A program made the translations under genes and the position numbers. From Mycolicibacter heraklionensis (GTDB lineage: Bacteria > Actinomycetota > Actinomycetes > Mycobacteriales > Mycobacteriaceae): a stretch of 64,000 bases of DNA. The notes beneath the pieces were generated by a model. It made no database searches, was not told where the DNA came from, and saw nothing but the letters and a program-made list of their open reading frames with translations. Shown here in pieces: positions 1 through 8,881 of the stretch; positions within the stretch are counted from its first letter, which is position 1; each line of letters begins with the position of its first letter. Location: positions 1,240,001 to 1,304,000 of the forward strand of contig NZ_CP080997.1 in assembly GCF_019645815.1 (NCBI RefSeq). Reading direction: 5' to 3'.

Positions 1-104
1 GCCGTCCGAAGACTGAGTGAAACTGCAGTGCTGCACTACTGACGTCGTCCCATCTCACGTCACTGACGATTCGTATCGCAGAACGAAATCGGCGGGAGAT
101 GACG

Positions 105-302
105 ATGATCGCTCCACATGAGTGCGGTCACGATTGGGCCAAGGACGGCACATTGCTGCGCGTCGACTACGAACACGGCATCGGCTGGGTTGCCACGCAT
201 TACAGCCGGAACATGGAAGTCGTCCAGCTGGTCAGGGGTTCTGCGGAGGAAGTGCACCGGGCAGCGGCACGGTGGGCGCTGATCAAGGAGGAACAATTAT
301 GA
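105..302 (+). CDS. Small hypothetical protein
   Basis: Unrecognised protein of 65 residues from ATG 105 (67 from ATG 99). GGGAG at 94-98 would touch an ATG at 99 but sits six bases before 105, so 105 is preferred. No signal peptide, membrane segment or known motif is visible; the chain is short, soluble-looking, with charged residues and scattered aromatics. Its TGA overlaps the ATG of the next gene (ATGA, 299-302), which suggests translational coupling and a joint function. Nothing resembling a gene is visible in bases 1-98. Confidence 0.6.
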   Translation: MIAPHECGHDWAKDGTLLRVDYEHGIGWVATHYSRNMEVVQLVRGSAEEVHRAAARWALIKEEQL

Positions 303-835
303 CTCATGCCTCTGGCGCCCTGCTAGGTGCCTTCCTCCTCGTCATCCCCCCGGTGGGCGGGCCCAATGTCGAGTACCGGGCGGTGGCGCTTACGGCCGCT
401 GAGCATTCCATCGATCTGGTGAGTCCCGTCGATGCGGTGGCGAATAGTCTCGGCGGCGAGAGCGTGTCGCCGTTGGCTGCGGTCATCGAGGACCTGACCT
501 CCGATGACGGGGCATTGAACTGGGTGCTCAGTGCCGAACCGGCCCTTGCCGATCCCCTCGGTGATTTCGGGGACTTCATCGCGAACCTCCTCACCGATAT
601 CCTTCTCGGCGGCTTTTTCGTCTTTGGCGGCCTCGTGGTCAGCGTTGGGCAGTTCTTCGAAACCGCATGGGACTGGATCGCGGGTCTCTTTGGTTTCGAT
701 CCGTATGTCTACTCAGCAGAGGCTTCGGGCACCGGGGACATCACCGCGCTGGTCGAAGATCTGAACCCGGTGCTCGATCCCGGCGTGCCCGGCATCGAGG
801 ACGTTGGGGCACTTGTGGACAGTCTGATCTCCTGA
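299..835 (+). CDS. Hypothetical membrane or secreted protein
   Basis: 178 residues from ATG 299, which overlaps the preceding stop and follows AAGGAGG-like sequence at 286-292. The N-terminus (about residues 5-20, ASGALLGAFLLVIPP) is hydrophobic like a weak signal peptide or anchor. A second strongly hydrophobic stretch lies near residues 90-125 (LLTDILLGGFFVFGGLVVS and following). The rest is acidic and alanine/valine-rich, typical of mycobacterial exported proteins. No family recognised. A longer open frame from 122 exists but would run through the upstream gene. Function not predicted. Confidence 0.6.
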   Translation: MTHASGALLGAFLLVIPPVGGPNVEYRAVALTAAEHSIDLVSPVDAVANSLGGESVSPLAAVIEDLTSDDGALNWVLSAEPALADPLGDFGDFIANLLTDILLGGFFVFGGLVVSVGQFFETAWDWIAGLFGFDPYVYSAEASGTGDITALVEDLNPVLDPGVPGIEDVGALVDSLIS

Positions 836-841
836 CCCGGG

Positions 842-2125
842 TCAGCCGGCACGTTGAAACCGGTGCAGGTGTTCCCGGATCGCAGGACTTGACATGGCCT
901 CGAATTCCCGGGGCGGCAATGACATCTGAAAGACCAGCCCACGGCCGTCTGCCCCTTCCATCAGGGCGCCGAGTCCCGCTACGGGCAACCTCATCAACGG
1001 AGTGCAGTACGACGGCAAGGTGTCTTCGAAGTGGATGCGGTAAACGCCGAAGCCGCTCCAGTTGGTGATTATCGGATTCCACCGGGCCGGATTGAAGGCA
1101 GTGGATACGCAGCGAGCGGCCCGCCATGCGCCGGCAGCGTCCAGAAACTGCTGGTTGATGCGCATGTCGCAGTGTTCGTCGGCAAAGTGGTCCACACTGT
1201 GGCGGATGCGTTCGGCGATTGAACTGGCGGCCTCCCCACGTCGCAGGTCCAGGTTGAGCGTCGTGATGATGTTGCCGACAAGCATCGGATCGAGGCCACA
1301 ACGCTTCCGTGCATTCACGGCGATCGCGAGACTACGTCGATTCACCGCGGGATCTGACTTCATGAGCGATTCGGACACATGCGCGCATACAACGTCGTTG
1401 GCAGACAAACGCATCCGGCTGCCGTAGGCGTCACGCATGCGGGCGATTTCGTCGTCGCTGAAGTAGAGATTCAGAGTCCGCTGCTTTCGGGCATCCTTTG
1501 CCAGGTACAGCGCACTGCGGGCAAGTTCGGCGAACCCGAGACAACGCACCCCGGGCTCCCGAGTGCCGTCGGCAGGCAGATGGTCATCGAGGAAGGCGGC
1601 ACGATCTTCCACGATCAAGGGCTCGGCGACCGGCTTGCCGGCAGCGGCAGCTACCCATGAGTTCATCAAGTGCATCGCTGTCTGCATGTCGCCGATCGCG
1701 TGGTGCCAGGAGACGCCGATCGCCGTTGCATCGTTCGCGAGTTGCGTGACACGCACCTTGCACAACGGACCTCGTCCCCATCGAGCCGTCGGGCCGCTCA
1801 CCGGGTCGACGAGCCAGCCTCCGGTGTCGTCCGATGCCGAACGAATCGCCTCATGCAGCGTGCGGTCCGATGACGCAGTGCTGAACGGCACCCCCTGCCC
1901 GTGGCATCGGATCCGCATCCTGCCGCGGCTCATGCCCATCCGTCCCGCGAAGACTGGAAGATTGGTGAGCGCCTGCGCAAATGCGCCGGCGAGCGCCCTG
2001 GCATCGAGTTGCCGTTGGAAGAAGAAGACCATGTGGACCGCCAGGTTCGCGACAATCGCATCGCCGACGTTGCAGCGGATTTCGAACCGCCGTGGGTGCA
2101 GTGGCCGGACGAGGTGGGTCGACAT
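842..2125 (-). CDS. BAHD-type acyltransferase
   Basis: 427 residues. The catalytic HxxxD motif is clear (HHAIGD, residues 141-146, with His142 and Asp146), as in acyl-CoA dependent BAHD acyltransferases and condensation-fold enzymes. A second block at 356-367 (WSGFGVYRIHFE) sits where BAHD enzymes carry the structural DFGWG motif but is only loosely similar. A VNARKR..L block near 270-278 fits the family's NxRxR segment. The family moves an acyl group from CoA to a hydroxyl or amine; the substrate cannot be told. It starts seven bases after the stop of the P450 gene on the same strand without an evident ribosome site, so it is probably translated by coupling and may act after the P450 hydroxylates the substrate (inference). 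BAHD enzymes are best known from plants and fungi. Confidence 0.75.
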   Translation of the reverse strand: MSTHLVRPLHPRRFEIRCNVGDAIVANLAVHMVFFFQRQLDARALAGAFAQALTNLPVFAGRMGMSRGRMRIRCHGQGVPFSTASSDRTLHEAIRSASDDTGGWLVDPVSGPTARWGRGPLCKVRVTQLANDATAIGVSWHHAIGDMQTAMHLMNSWVAAAAGKPVAEPLIVEDRAAFLDDHLPADGTREPGVRCLGFAELARSALYLAKDARKQRTLNLYFSDDEIARMRDAYGSRMRLSANDVVCAHVSESLMKSDPAVNRRSLAIAVNARKRCGLDPMLVGNIITTLNLDLRRGEAASSIAERIRHSVDHFADEHCDMRINQQFLDAAGAWRAARCVSTAFNPARWNPIITNWSGFGVYRIHFEDTLPSYCTPLMRLPVAGLGALMEGADGRGLVFQMSLPPREFEAMSSPAIREHLHRFQRAG

Positions 2126-2131
2126 GATGGT

Positions 2132-3475
2132 CTACGTTCGCCGGTGCATTGTGATGCGGGCGCCAAGTTTCGGGGTATGAGCGACTCCCCGGAAATACGA
2201 CTTCTCGGCGGCGGCGTCGTCGGACTGGATCGAGAAATTCCGCAACACCGTCCGCAGCACGACATCTATTTCGGCGATCGCAAAATCAGCGCCGAGGCAG
2301 CGGCGTGCTCCACCACCGAACGCCAGCCATGCAGGTGAAACGGGCCTGGTGTAGCGGAAGCGATACGGGTCGAACCGTCCCGGGTGCGGGAAGATCTCTG
2401 GATTGTCGTGCAGATCGGCGATACGCACGAGCACTGTGCGTCCCCGCGGAATCCGCCACTGGCCGAGGTCGAAGTTCGACGCCGTAACCTGGCGGCCGAT
2501 CACGTCGACGACGGTGCGTACTCGCAGCACCTCCAAGATTGTGGCCCGGCGAAGCTCACCGCCCCCCTCATCGACCTCTCTGACCAGATCGGCCAGCAGA
2601 TCTGGGTGACGACGCAGCCGCTCGAACGTCCAGCTCAATGCCGTTGCCGTGGTTTCGTGCCCCGCGCCGATGAAGGTCAGCAGCTCGTCACAGAGGTCGC
2701 GTCGCGGTATCGGGGTTCCGTCGTCGTGCCTGCTGCGCAGCAACATTGCGAGGATGTCCGCCCGTTTGCCGAGATCCGGATCGGCATCGGCCTGCGCGAT
2801 CTGGGTGAACATGATCCGGTCGATCGCCTTGCGGAGCTTGTCCAGCTTGGCCCACGGGCCGTGGCGTCCGGCCCAGAATGGTGGCGCCGGCACGAAGGCC
2901 ATGACCTGACCCAGCTTCATATAGGGCGGGACGATCTCACGTAGTTGGTCGAGGTCCGAGGCTTCGGCGCCATCAGCACCGAAGATGGCCCGCAGTATCA
3001 CGTTCAGTGTGATCCTGCTCATTGGCTCGAGAATCCGAAATTCTTTGCCCTCAGGCCAGTTTGCACATTCGCGCTGGGTTTCTTCCTCGATGACCTTCTC
3101 GTAGTTTTCCAGACTCCGGCCGTGAAGTGCCGGCGTGAGCAGCCGGCGACGAGCGTGATGCACAGCGCCTTCGAGCCCGAAGACGGATCCGGGTCCGAAC
3201 CAGTTGCTGAGGTTCGGTTGCACATTGGACAACTGATCGGTGCTCGCGGTACACACCGACCTCACCAGGGCAGGTTCGGACACGACGACGGATGGGCCAA
3301 AGAAGGGGACGTTGATCTCGAAGACGTGTCCGTGCCGCGCGATCCAGTACCTCATCGCTTTGCGGCGGAAGAAGGCGAATCCAACCCCCTGCACGAGCTT
3401 GGGTAGGCGCACCGGTGGCGGGTTTCTGGATGCCGTCGTTTCTTCGCCGGGATTGGCCATAGCCAGAGCGGTCAT
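2132..3475 (-). CDS. Cytochrome P450, CYP138-like
   Basis: 447 residues from ATG 3475, chosen because GGAGGG lies five bases upstream; the open frame extends to a TTG at 3487. All P450 marks are present: I-helix AGHETT (about 271-276), ExxR (about 315-318), and the haem loop FGGGARRCLGADF with ligand Cys near 393. The N-terminal region (NVQPNLS.WFGPGSVFGL.G..H.RRRRLLTPALHG.S) resembles mycobacterial CYP138/CYP135 enzymes. Soluble, no membrane anchor. It would hydroxylate a hydrophobic substrate using ferredoxin electrons; no ferredoxin gene is adjacent. It is the first gene of a two-gene unit with the acyltransferase and is divergent from the peptide/ABC operon. Confidence 0.93.
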   Translation of the reverse strand: MTALAMANPGEETTASRNPPPVRLPKLVQGVGFAFFRRKAMRYWIARHGHVFEINVPFFGPSVVVSEPALVRSVCTASTDQLSNVQPNLSNWFGPGSVFGLEGAVHHARRRLLTPALHGRSLENYEKVIEEETQRECANWPEGKEFRILEPMSRITLNVILRAIFGADGAEASDLDQLREIVPPYMKLGQVMAFVPAPPFWAGRHGPWAKLDKLRKAIDRIMFTQIAQADADPDLGKRADILAMLLRSRHDDGTPIPRRDLCDELLTFIGAGHETTATALSWTFERLRRHPDLLADLVREVDEGGGELRRATILEVLRVRTVVDVIGRQVTASNFDLGQWRIPRGRTVLVRIADLHDNPEIFPHPGRFDPYRFRYTRPVSPAWLAFGGGARRCLGADFAIAEIDVVLRTVLRNFSIQSDDAAAEKSYFRGVAHTPKLGARITMHRRT

Positions 3476-3569
3476 GCGTCCCTCCAACGGTGATGTGCTG
3501 CTGCGCCCTGAAGAAATGGTCGCTGGTGTGCCGTGGAACGAGCTCGGTAGTGCGGTACTGCAAACCGGC

Positions 3570-3592
3570 GAGATTGCAGTGGTCCGCTACTG
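3570..3592. promoter_or_regulatory. Candidate operator, copy 1
   Basis: GAGATTGCAGTGG at 3570-3582 is identical to 7254-7266, and both run on into a palindromic half (CAGTGG TCCG CTACTG here). It lies in the 180-base divergent region between the P450 and the 61-residue peptide gene, about 67 bases before the latter. The imperfect inverted repeat suits a TetR-like dimer. No regulator gene is adjacent, so this is inference. Confidence 0.5.
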
Positions 3593-3658
3593 CGCTCGCC
3601 GTGCCAGGCGCGAGCAACGATTTCAAGATCGCAGGACAGAAGAAAGAAGGCGCACATC

Positions 3659-3844
3659 ATGTCCACGTTGTCCGCGGTGCACGTCCATCCGTTGCTGACA
3701 CCGCACTTGAACCATTTCCATGTAGTCGACGCCGTGCGGGCGATGATCCACCCCGCGAGGCGGCCGGAACGGACGCACTATCCATCTCCGTTGAACTTCT
3801 TTCTCGAGGACGCTGCCATGGCGCGAGAGATGCGCCACCTGTGA
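3659..3844 (+). CDS. His-rich 61-residue peptide
   Basis: 61 residues from ATG 3659, with a strong site AGAAAGAAGG about seven to ten bases upstream. The N-terminal half is histidine-rich (HVHPLL, PHLNHFHVV, about eight His overall); the C-terminal part has PSPLNFFLEDAAMAREMRHL. No signal peptide or membrane span. Its TGA overlaps the GTG of the ABC ATPase (GTGA, 3841-3844), so it is the leader gene of the transporter operon and probably coupled to it. It could be a small partner of the transporter, a metal-binding or regulatory peptide, or a modified peptide precursor; none of these is shown. Confidence 0.6.
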   Translation: MSTLSAVHVHPLLTPHLNHFHVVDAVRAMIHPARRPERTHYPSPLNFFLEDAAMAREMRHL

Positions 3845-4610
3845 CGGCCCAACCCGCGCCGGTCGGTGAGCAGCGTGCCTCCGGCCGACACCGCTATCGC
3901 GGTGATCCGAAGCCGGCAGCACTGCAGCTCGAGGGAGTCGCCAAGCACTACCACCGGGGAGACGAGCAGGTGAGCGTGCTTGTCGAGTTCGACTTCGGAG
4001 TCAACGCCGGAGAATTCGTCGTCGTGACCGGACCGTCGGGGGCCGGCAAATCGACCCTGCTGCACATCGCGGGCGGGTTGGATGCGCCGGATACCGGCAC
4101 GGTCGCCGTGGCCGGTCACGACGTGTGGGCGATGAGCGCTCGGGCCCGCGCCGAGTTCCGGCGACGCAACCTCGGGTTCGTGTTCCAGTTCTTCAACCTG
4201 GTGCCGATGCTGACTGCCGTCCAGAATGTGTCTTTGCCGTTGGTGCTCGACGGCGTGTCGGCTCGGTCAGCGGACGCACGCGCCGAGGAACTGCTGCACC
4301 GGGTGGGGCTCGCCGACCGAGCCAGACACCGGCCGCGGAACTGTCAGGTGGACAGATGCAGCGGGTCGCGGTGGCGCGTGCGCTGGTGGCCCGGCCGTCC
4401 GTCATCCTCGCCGACGAGCCGACCGGGAACCTCGACCGGCGTACGTCGATGGAAATCGTGGAGCTGCTGCGCTCGCTGTCTGATGAGGACGGCACCGCGG
4501 TGGTGGTGGTGACACACGACCGGGGTGTAGCCCGCTACGGATCCCGCGAGGTGCACTTGGTCGACGGTCGCGCTTACGCAGTCGCCGGCGTAGCCGGCGC
4601 GAGGCGATGA
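3841..4610 (+). pseudogene. ABC transporter ATPase, frameshifted
   Basis: MacB/LolD-type ATP-binding subunit. From GTG 3841 the frame gives the A-loop region, Walker A GPSGAGKST, and the Q-loop FQFFNL. After HRVGLADRARHR at about 4332 the reading jumps: signature LSGGQ, Walker B VILADEPTGNLD and the switch THD are found in the frame one base back, ending at 4610. Adding one G within CCGGCCGCGGAA restores RPAELSGGQ. All catalytic motifs are otherwise intact and the change looks recent, so either this is a fresh pseudogene or a sequencing error. It overlaps the permease start by ATGA. An intact product would be about 256 residues and would power the FtsX-like permease. Confidence 0.85.
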
Positions 4611-7192
4611 TGGCGCGACCGTCGTTCGGATGGCTGTCTTTTCGGCGGATCCACCTCGCCGCATTGGCAGCCGATTGGCGCCGCACCCTGCTCAGTGTGA
4701 TCGGCGTCGCGGTGGGGGTGACGGTCGTTCTCGGGGTCTTGGTACTCAAGTCCGAGCTGGTCCGTCCGTTCGACGCGTTCGGCCCGTCGCTTGCCCACGC
4801 CGCGGGCAACGGGGTGGTCGAGGTCACTCCGAACGTCAACGGCCGGTTACCGATCGAGACGGTGGACCGGCTGAGCGCCGAGGTGACCGGAGCGCAGGCG
4901 GTCATCCCGATCGTCGCCAATCTGACACCGGTGGACATCGACGGAGGCGGCGGCACACGTGCCGCTCAGTCGCCCCCGGGTTTCTTCCTGCTGGGCGGGT
5001 CGTGTCAGATCGAGCTGCTGGTCGGTTCGTTCAACTGCGAGCGGCGGGCCAATGACGAGAAGCCCGCGGCCGGCCCCGGTGTGCCACTGGAGATTCCGAC
5101 GGTGATCGCGCAGCGCCATCACCTGCAGCTCGGCGCCGAACTGCGCATCCCCGGTCTGCCCCCGGGCTCGGCGCATGTGGGGTGGACGTTCTCGGAGTTC
5201 GACCGCGTGTCGGGAATCAACGGCGGCTACGTCCTGTTGGCGCCCTCCGCGGACATCGCCGCTGACCTGCTCTCGGCGCGCGGTTACGCTACCGGCGCGT
5301 TCGTGGTGCCGAGACCGGGCGGTGAGATCACCGCCGGTATCGACCGCGTCATCGCCGGCGTCGCAACGGCAGGCCCGCCCCGTCCGCACCAGCCGGCCGT
5401 GTTCGCCAACGCCACACAGAGTCTTGACTTGACCGCGCTGTGCGGTGTCTTGATCGGTTTCCTCATCGCGATGAACACCATCCTGTTGGCCGTGGAGGAT
5501 CGGCGGGCGGTGCTGGGGACCATCGGAGCGATCGGCGCCAAGCCGGTCGGGCTGTTTGGCGGAATGCTCGGCGAGGGCGCCGCGGTGGGCTTTCTCGGGG
5601 GACTGGCGGGGGTTCCCGGCGGCTTTCTGCTGGGGTGCTACTTGGTGGACCGGTTCGGGCGGTCCATGTTGTCCGGCTCGGGTGGCACTGTGACAGCGCA
5701 CTTCACACCGAGCCTGATCGTGGTGGGCGGGGCGGCGGGGACGCTCTGCGGAATCCTCGCGATGATCGGACCGGCCATGCGGCTGGCCCGGGAGGGGCCG
5801 CTGGCGTCGATGGCGAGCGCCGGCGGGGTGCAGCGTGCCCGGACCATCCCGATCTGGCCGCTGCTGGCCGGGACGGCGGCGCTGGCGGGCGCCTTCGTCG
5901 TCATGAAGATCTTCGAACACGGGTCGCTGCCTGCAAATGTAGGTATCAACGCAATATCGTTGTGGCAGTTCGGGGTGGCGATGATGACGGTGTGGCTCGC
6001 CCCGCGTGGTGCACGGCTGCTGATCGAACTGTTGACCGTCGCCCGCCCCGACGTCGGGCGTCTGCTGGGAGCCGACGTCCGGCGCTACGCGCTGCTGTTC
6101 GCCGTCTCCGCGGCGATACTGGCTACCGGGGCAAGCTTGGCCATTGCGGCGCAGAGCATGCAGTTGCTCGGCACCGAGCAGGTCGCAGCGCAGAAGGCCC
6201 AGCGATTGCCCGACTCCTTGCTCATCACCGCGCAGTCGATACTCGATCAGCGGGACGGCCAACTCCCCGACGCCACGCTGGCGCTGGTAACCGACGCGGC
6301 CGACGGGCACAGCGTGTCGTCGCGGTGGAGGTCGATGATCTCCTCGGGCACCTTGGCGCGCCTCGTCATCGGCGTTACGCCGGGCGACTGGTTCAGCCAG
6401 GGGCTGTACCAGCCGACCGGTGCCTCAGACACATTCTGGGAGGAGCTACGGGCCGGGCAGATCGGCCTGAGCGAGATCGCCGCCAGCCGGCTCGGCGTGG
6501 CCAGGGGCGGGACGGTCGAGCTGCCTACCGTGGCGGGATCGAAGCGGTACCGGGTGGCCGGGATCATCTCACCGCAGATGATCGATGACTCCGCGGTGGG
6601 CGACATCGTGGTGGCCTCGGAAGCCGTGGCGCGCTCGGACTGGGCCGCGGCGCGCGATCAGATCGCCGTGCGCTATCCGACCGCCGCCGAGGCGACCGCG
6701 CATCGCGCTGACTTTCTGGCGCTGGGTGCCGGCCTGTCGGTGTATGACAACCAGCAGTGGCGTACTGCCGCCACAGGCGGACTCACGCGATTTCTGGAGC
6801 CCCTGACGGTCGCCGCATACGTGGTGATGGCCGCAGCCGGGCTGAGCGTGCTCAACGTCTTCGTCCTGGGGCTGGTGCAACGCAAGCGGGAGCGGGCCGT
6901 GTTGCGGGCGATCGGCGCACGGCCCGGGCAGGAGCAGGCTGTCGTCGCGGCTCATGCCGGGCTGCTGGGCCTGCTGGTGGCGCTACTCGGTGGGCTCGGG
7001 GGAGTGGGACTGACCTATCTCTGGTCGATGGGCTCACCGGTGTTCTACGGCACCAAGATTGACGGTGATGTGCTTGGCCTACCGCTGCGAACCGGGGTGG
7101 CCGCGGTGACTGTGCTGGTGTTGGCAGCAGCGGTGTATCCGGCGATCCATGCGCGGCGGTTGGAGACGGCCGACGTACTGCGAACCGCCTGA
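4607..7192 (+). CDS. FtsX-family ABC transporter permease
   Basis: 861 residues. An N-terminal membrane segment (about residues 19-45) is followed by a large external domain, then a three-helix FtsX block near 270-410, a middle membrane segment near 425-480, a second external domain, and a second FtsX block near 725-850. This two-block layout is usual for actinobacterial LolC/MacB-like exporters, which move lipids, peptides or lipoproteins rather than import nutrients. Two in-frame ATGs (4607, 4610) overlap the ATPase stop. It depends on the upstream ATPase, which is frameshifted here, so the transporter may be inactive in this isolate. Context (P450, acyltransferase, secreted esterase) hints at a lipid or modified-metabolite substrate (inference). 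Confidence 0.9.
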   Translation: MMARPSFGWLSFRRIHLAALAADWRRTLLSVIGVAVGVTVVLGVLVLKSELVRPFDAFGPSLAHAAGNGVVEVTPNVNGRLPIETVDRLSAEVTGAQAVIPIVANLTPVDIDGGGGTRAAQSPPGFFLLGGSCQIELLVGSFNCERRANDEKPAAGPGVPLEIPTVIAQRHHLQLGAELRIPGLPPGSAHVGWTFSEFDRVSGINGGYVLLAPSADIAADLLSARGYATGAFVVPRPGGEITAGIDRVIAGVATAGPPRPHQPAVFANATQSLDLTALCGVLIGFLIAMNTILLAVEDRRAVLGTIGAIGAKPVGLFGGMLGEGAAVGFLGGLAGVPGGFLLGCYLVDRFGRSMLSGSGGTVTAHFTPSLIVVGGAAGTLCGILAMIGPAMRLAREGPLASMASAGGVQRARTIPIWPLLAGTAALAGAFVVMKIFEHGSLPANVGINAISLWQFGVAMMTVWLAPRGARLLIELLTVARPDVGRLLGADVRRYALLFAVSAAILATGASLAIAAQSMQLLGTEQVAAQKAQRLPDSLLITAQSILDQRDGQLPDATLALVTDAADGHSVSSRWRSMISSGTLARLVIGVTPGDWFSQGLYQPTGASDTFWEELRAGQIGLSEIAASRLGVARGGTVELPTVAGSKRYRVAGIISPQMIDDSAVGDIVVASEAVARSDWAAARDQIAVRYPTAAEATAHRADFLALGAGLSVYDNQQWRTAATGGLTRFLEPLTVAAYVVMAAAGLSVLNVFVLGLVQRKRERAVLRAIGARPGQEQAVVAAHAGLLGLLVALLGGLGGVGLTYLWSMGSPVFYGTKIDGDVLGLPLRTGVAAVTVLVLAAAVYPAIHARRLETADVLRTA

Positions 7193-7253
7193 CGTGTGAT
7201 GCGGGTGCCGGGCAGCTCAACTCCCCACTCAGTGGTACGGCCGCGCAGACCGT

Positions 7254-7276
7254 GAGATTGCAGTGGCGCGTTACTG
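7254..7276. promoter_or_regulatory. Candidate operator, copy 2
   Basis: GAGATTGCAGTGG at 7254-7266 repeats 3570-3582 exactly and continues CGCG TTACTG, again making an interrupted CAGT...ACTG palindrome. It lies about 85 bases before the PE-PPE-domain esterase. A separate short palindrome CCACTCAGTGG lies at about 7225-7235. Shared control with the transporter operon is inferred. Confidence 0.5.
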
Positions 7277-7363
7277 AGCGCGGCTTACCCCAACGTGGGT
7301 GACGATCCTGGCAGCGGAGCGCCAAGCGAATTCGGGCGTTCCTGACCATGACGGGAGATGGCC

Positions 7364-8881
7364 ATGCAGGCAATACGGCGACCGCATTTCATCACGGCCG
7401 CAGCAGTACTCGGCGCCAACCTGATCGCCGTCCCCGCAGTGGCGGCACCGCCAGACTCCCAGGACCGCGACATCCAGCTCACCGGCGGCGGTACGGCATT
7501 GGTCTATGACGGCAGCGGTGGCCCGGTGCTGCCGCCCCCGCAGTTTCTCGATGCGATCAACACGCTGTATCTGCAGCCGGGCGGCTTCACCGGCACGACG
7601 CAGGCCGCGCTGCTGCCCAACGAGCTCTATCCGATCACCGGTGTCAAGAGCATGGGATTCGGGGCGTCGCTGAGCCACGGACAACCGATCATGCTCTCCG
7701 ACATCCAAAACCAGATCGCCGCCGGTGGGGTGACGTCGGAGAATCCCGTCGTGGTTTTCGGCTACTCGCAGAGCGCGGGGGTGGCCTCGCAGATCATGCC
7801 GCAACTTCGCGACGCGGGTGTCCCCAGCGACCTGGTGCACTTCGTGCTGGTGGGCGATGTCAACAATCCCAACGGCGGCCTGTTGAGCACCTTCGATTTT
7901 CCGGCCGGCAACAGCTGGGCCTTCACCGCCGCGAACTTCCCGTTCAGCCCCGCGACCCCGTCGGATCTGTATCCGACCGACATCTACAGCCTCGAATACG
8001 ACGCCAGCGCCGACTTTCCGCACTACCCGCTCAATCTGTTGTCGGTCCTCAACGCCCTGATCGGAAACTTCACCCAGCACTTCATCTATGCGAACCTCAC
8101 GCCGGAGCAGGTCGATAGTGCGATTCTGCTGCCGGGATCCGAGGCGCTGTCCGGCGAAGGCCTCACCGACTACTACATGATCCCGAGCGCGAGCCTGCCG
8201 TTGCTGATGCCGCTGCTGTTCCTGCCCGGGATCGGCCAGCCCCTGTATGACCTGCTGGAGCCCGTCACTCGGATCCTGGTGAACCTGGGCTACGGCAGCA
8301 TCGACGAAGGATGGAATCAGGGGCCGGCGAACGTCCCCACGACGTTCGGGTTGTTCCCGCAGATCGACCTAAGCCAGCTTTCTACGGCACTGGGCAACGG
8401 CTTGCAGCAGGGAATCAACGACGCCCTCAACGCAATTGCGAATCCGGTCAGCTACGAAGAGCAGCTCGCGCCCTGGCTGCCGTTCGCGGACTCGATCTAC
8501 ACCCACGGATTCGCGCCGGAGAACCCGACATTCGACGATGTGATAGAGGGGATTCTCACGCTCGCCGGCTTCCCCGTTTCCGACGTGACGCTCAACTCAC
8601 CGCCGGCCGACATCATCACCATGATCAACAGCACGCTGGCCTACGACTACTCGGCGCTGCTACCCGCCGCCGACGCGGTCAGTGCGCTGTTCACCAGCCT
8701 CCCCACATACGCCGCGAACATCTTTGTCGACCAGCTCCAGGCCGGTGACCTTCTTGACGCGATGGGGCTTCCACTGGCGGCTTATTCAGGTCTGGTCCCC
8801 TTCGACGCGCTTCTCGGTGCCGCACCGGCGCTGTTCGCCGTCCTGGGCACCGTGGACAACTTCATCGAGCTGTTCTCCTAG
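7364..8881 (+). CDS. Secreted PE-PPE-domain serine esterase
   Basis: 505 residues from ATG 7364; GGGAG sits directly against an ATG at 7358, so 7364 has the better spacing. An N-terminal signal peptide (basic residues, hydrophobic core, VPAVAA, cleavage after about residue 28) precedes a PE-PPE (PF08237-type) alpha/beta-hydrolase domain with nucleophile motif GYSQS (Ser about 135) and the downstream VLVGDVNNPNGG block. There is no PE or PPE N-terminal domain. Family members are esterases or lipases at the mycobacterial surface. The C-terminal 200 residues are hydrophobic and repetitive, of unknown role. The gene ends inside the last codons of the convergent cyclase gene (20-base overlap). Confidence 0.9.
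   Translation: MQAIRRPHFITAAAVLGANLIAVPAVAAPPDSQDRDIQLTGGGTALVYDGSGGPVLPPPQFLDAINTLYLQPGGFTGTTQAALLPNELYPITGVKSMGFGASLSHGQPIMLSDIQNQIAAGGVTSENPVVVFGYSQSAGVASQIMPQLRDAGVPSDLVHFVLVGDVNNPNGGLLSTFDFPAGNSWAFTAANFPFSPATPSDLYPTDIYSLEYDASADFPHYPLNLLSVLNALIGNFTQHFIYANLTPEQVDSAILLPGSEALSGEGLTDYYMIPSASLPLLMPLLFLPGIGQPLYDLLEPVTRILVNLGYGSIDEGWNQGPANVPTTFGLFPQIDLSQLSTALGNGLQQGINDALNAIANPVSYEEQLAPWLPFADSIYTHGFAPENPTFDDVIEGILTLAGFPVSDVTLNSPPADIITMINSTLAYDYSALLPAADAVSALFTSLPTYAANIFVDQLQAGDLLDAMGLPLAAYSGLVPFDALLGAAPALFAVLGTVDNFIELFS

Noticed and set aside
4325..4345. Programmed frameshift in the ABC ATPase
   Set aside because: No slippery heptamer or known recoding in this family; a simple one-base loss explains it better.
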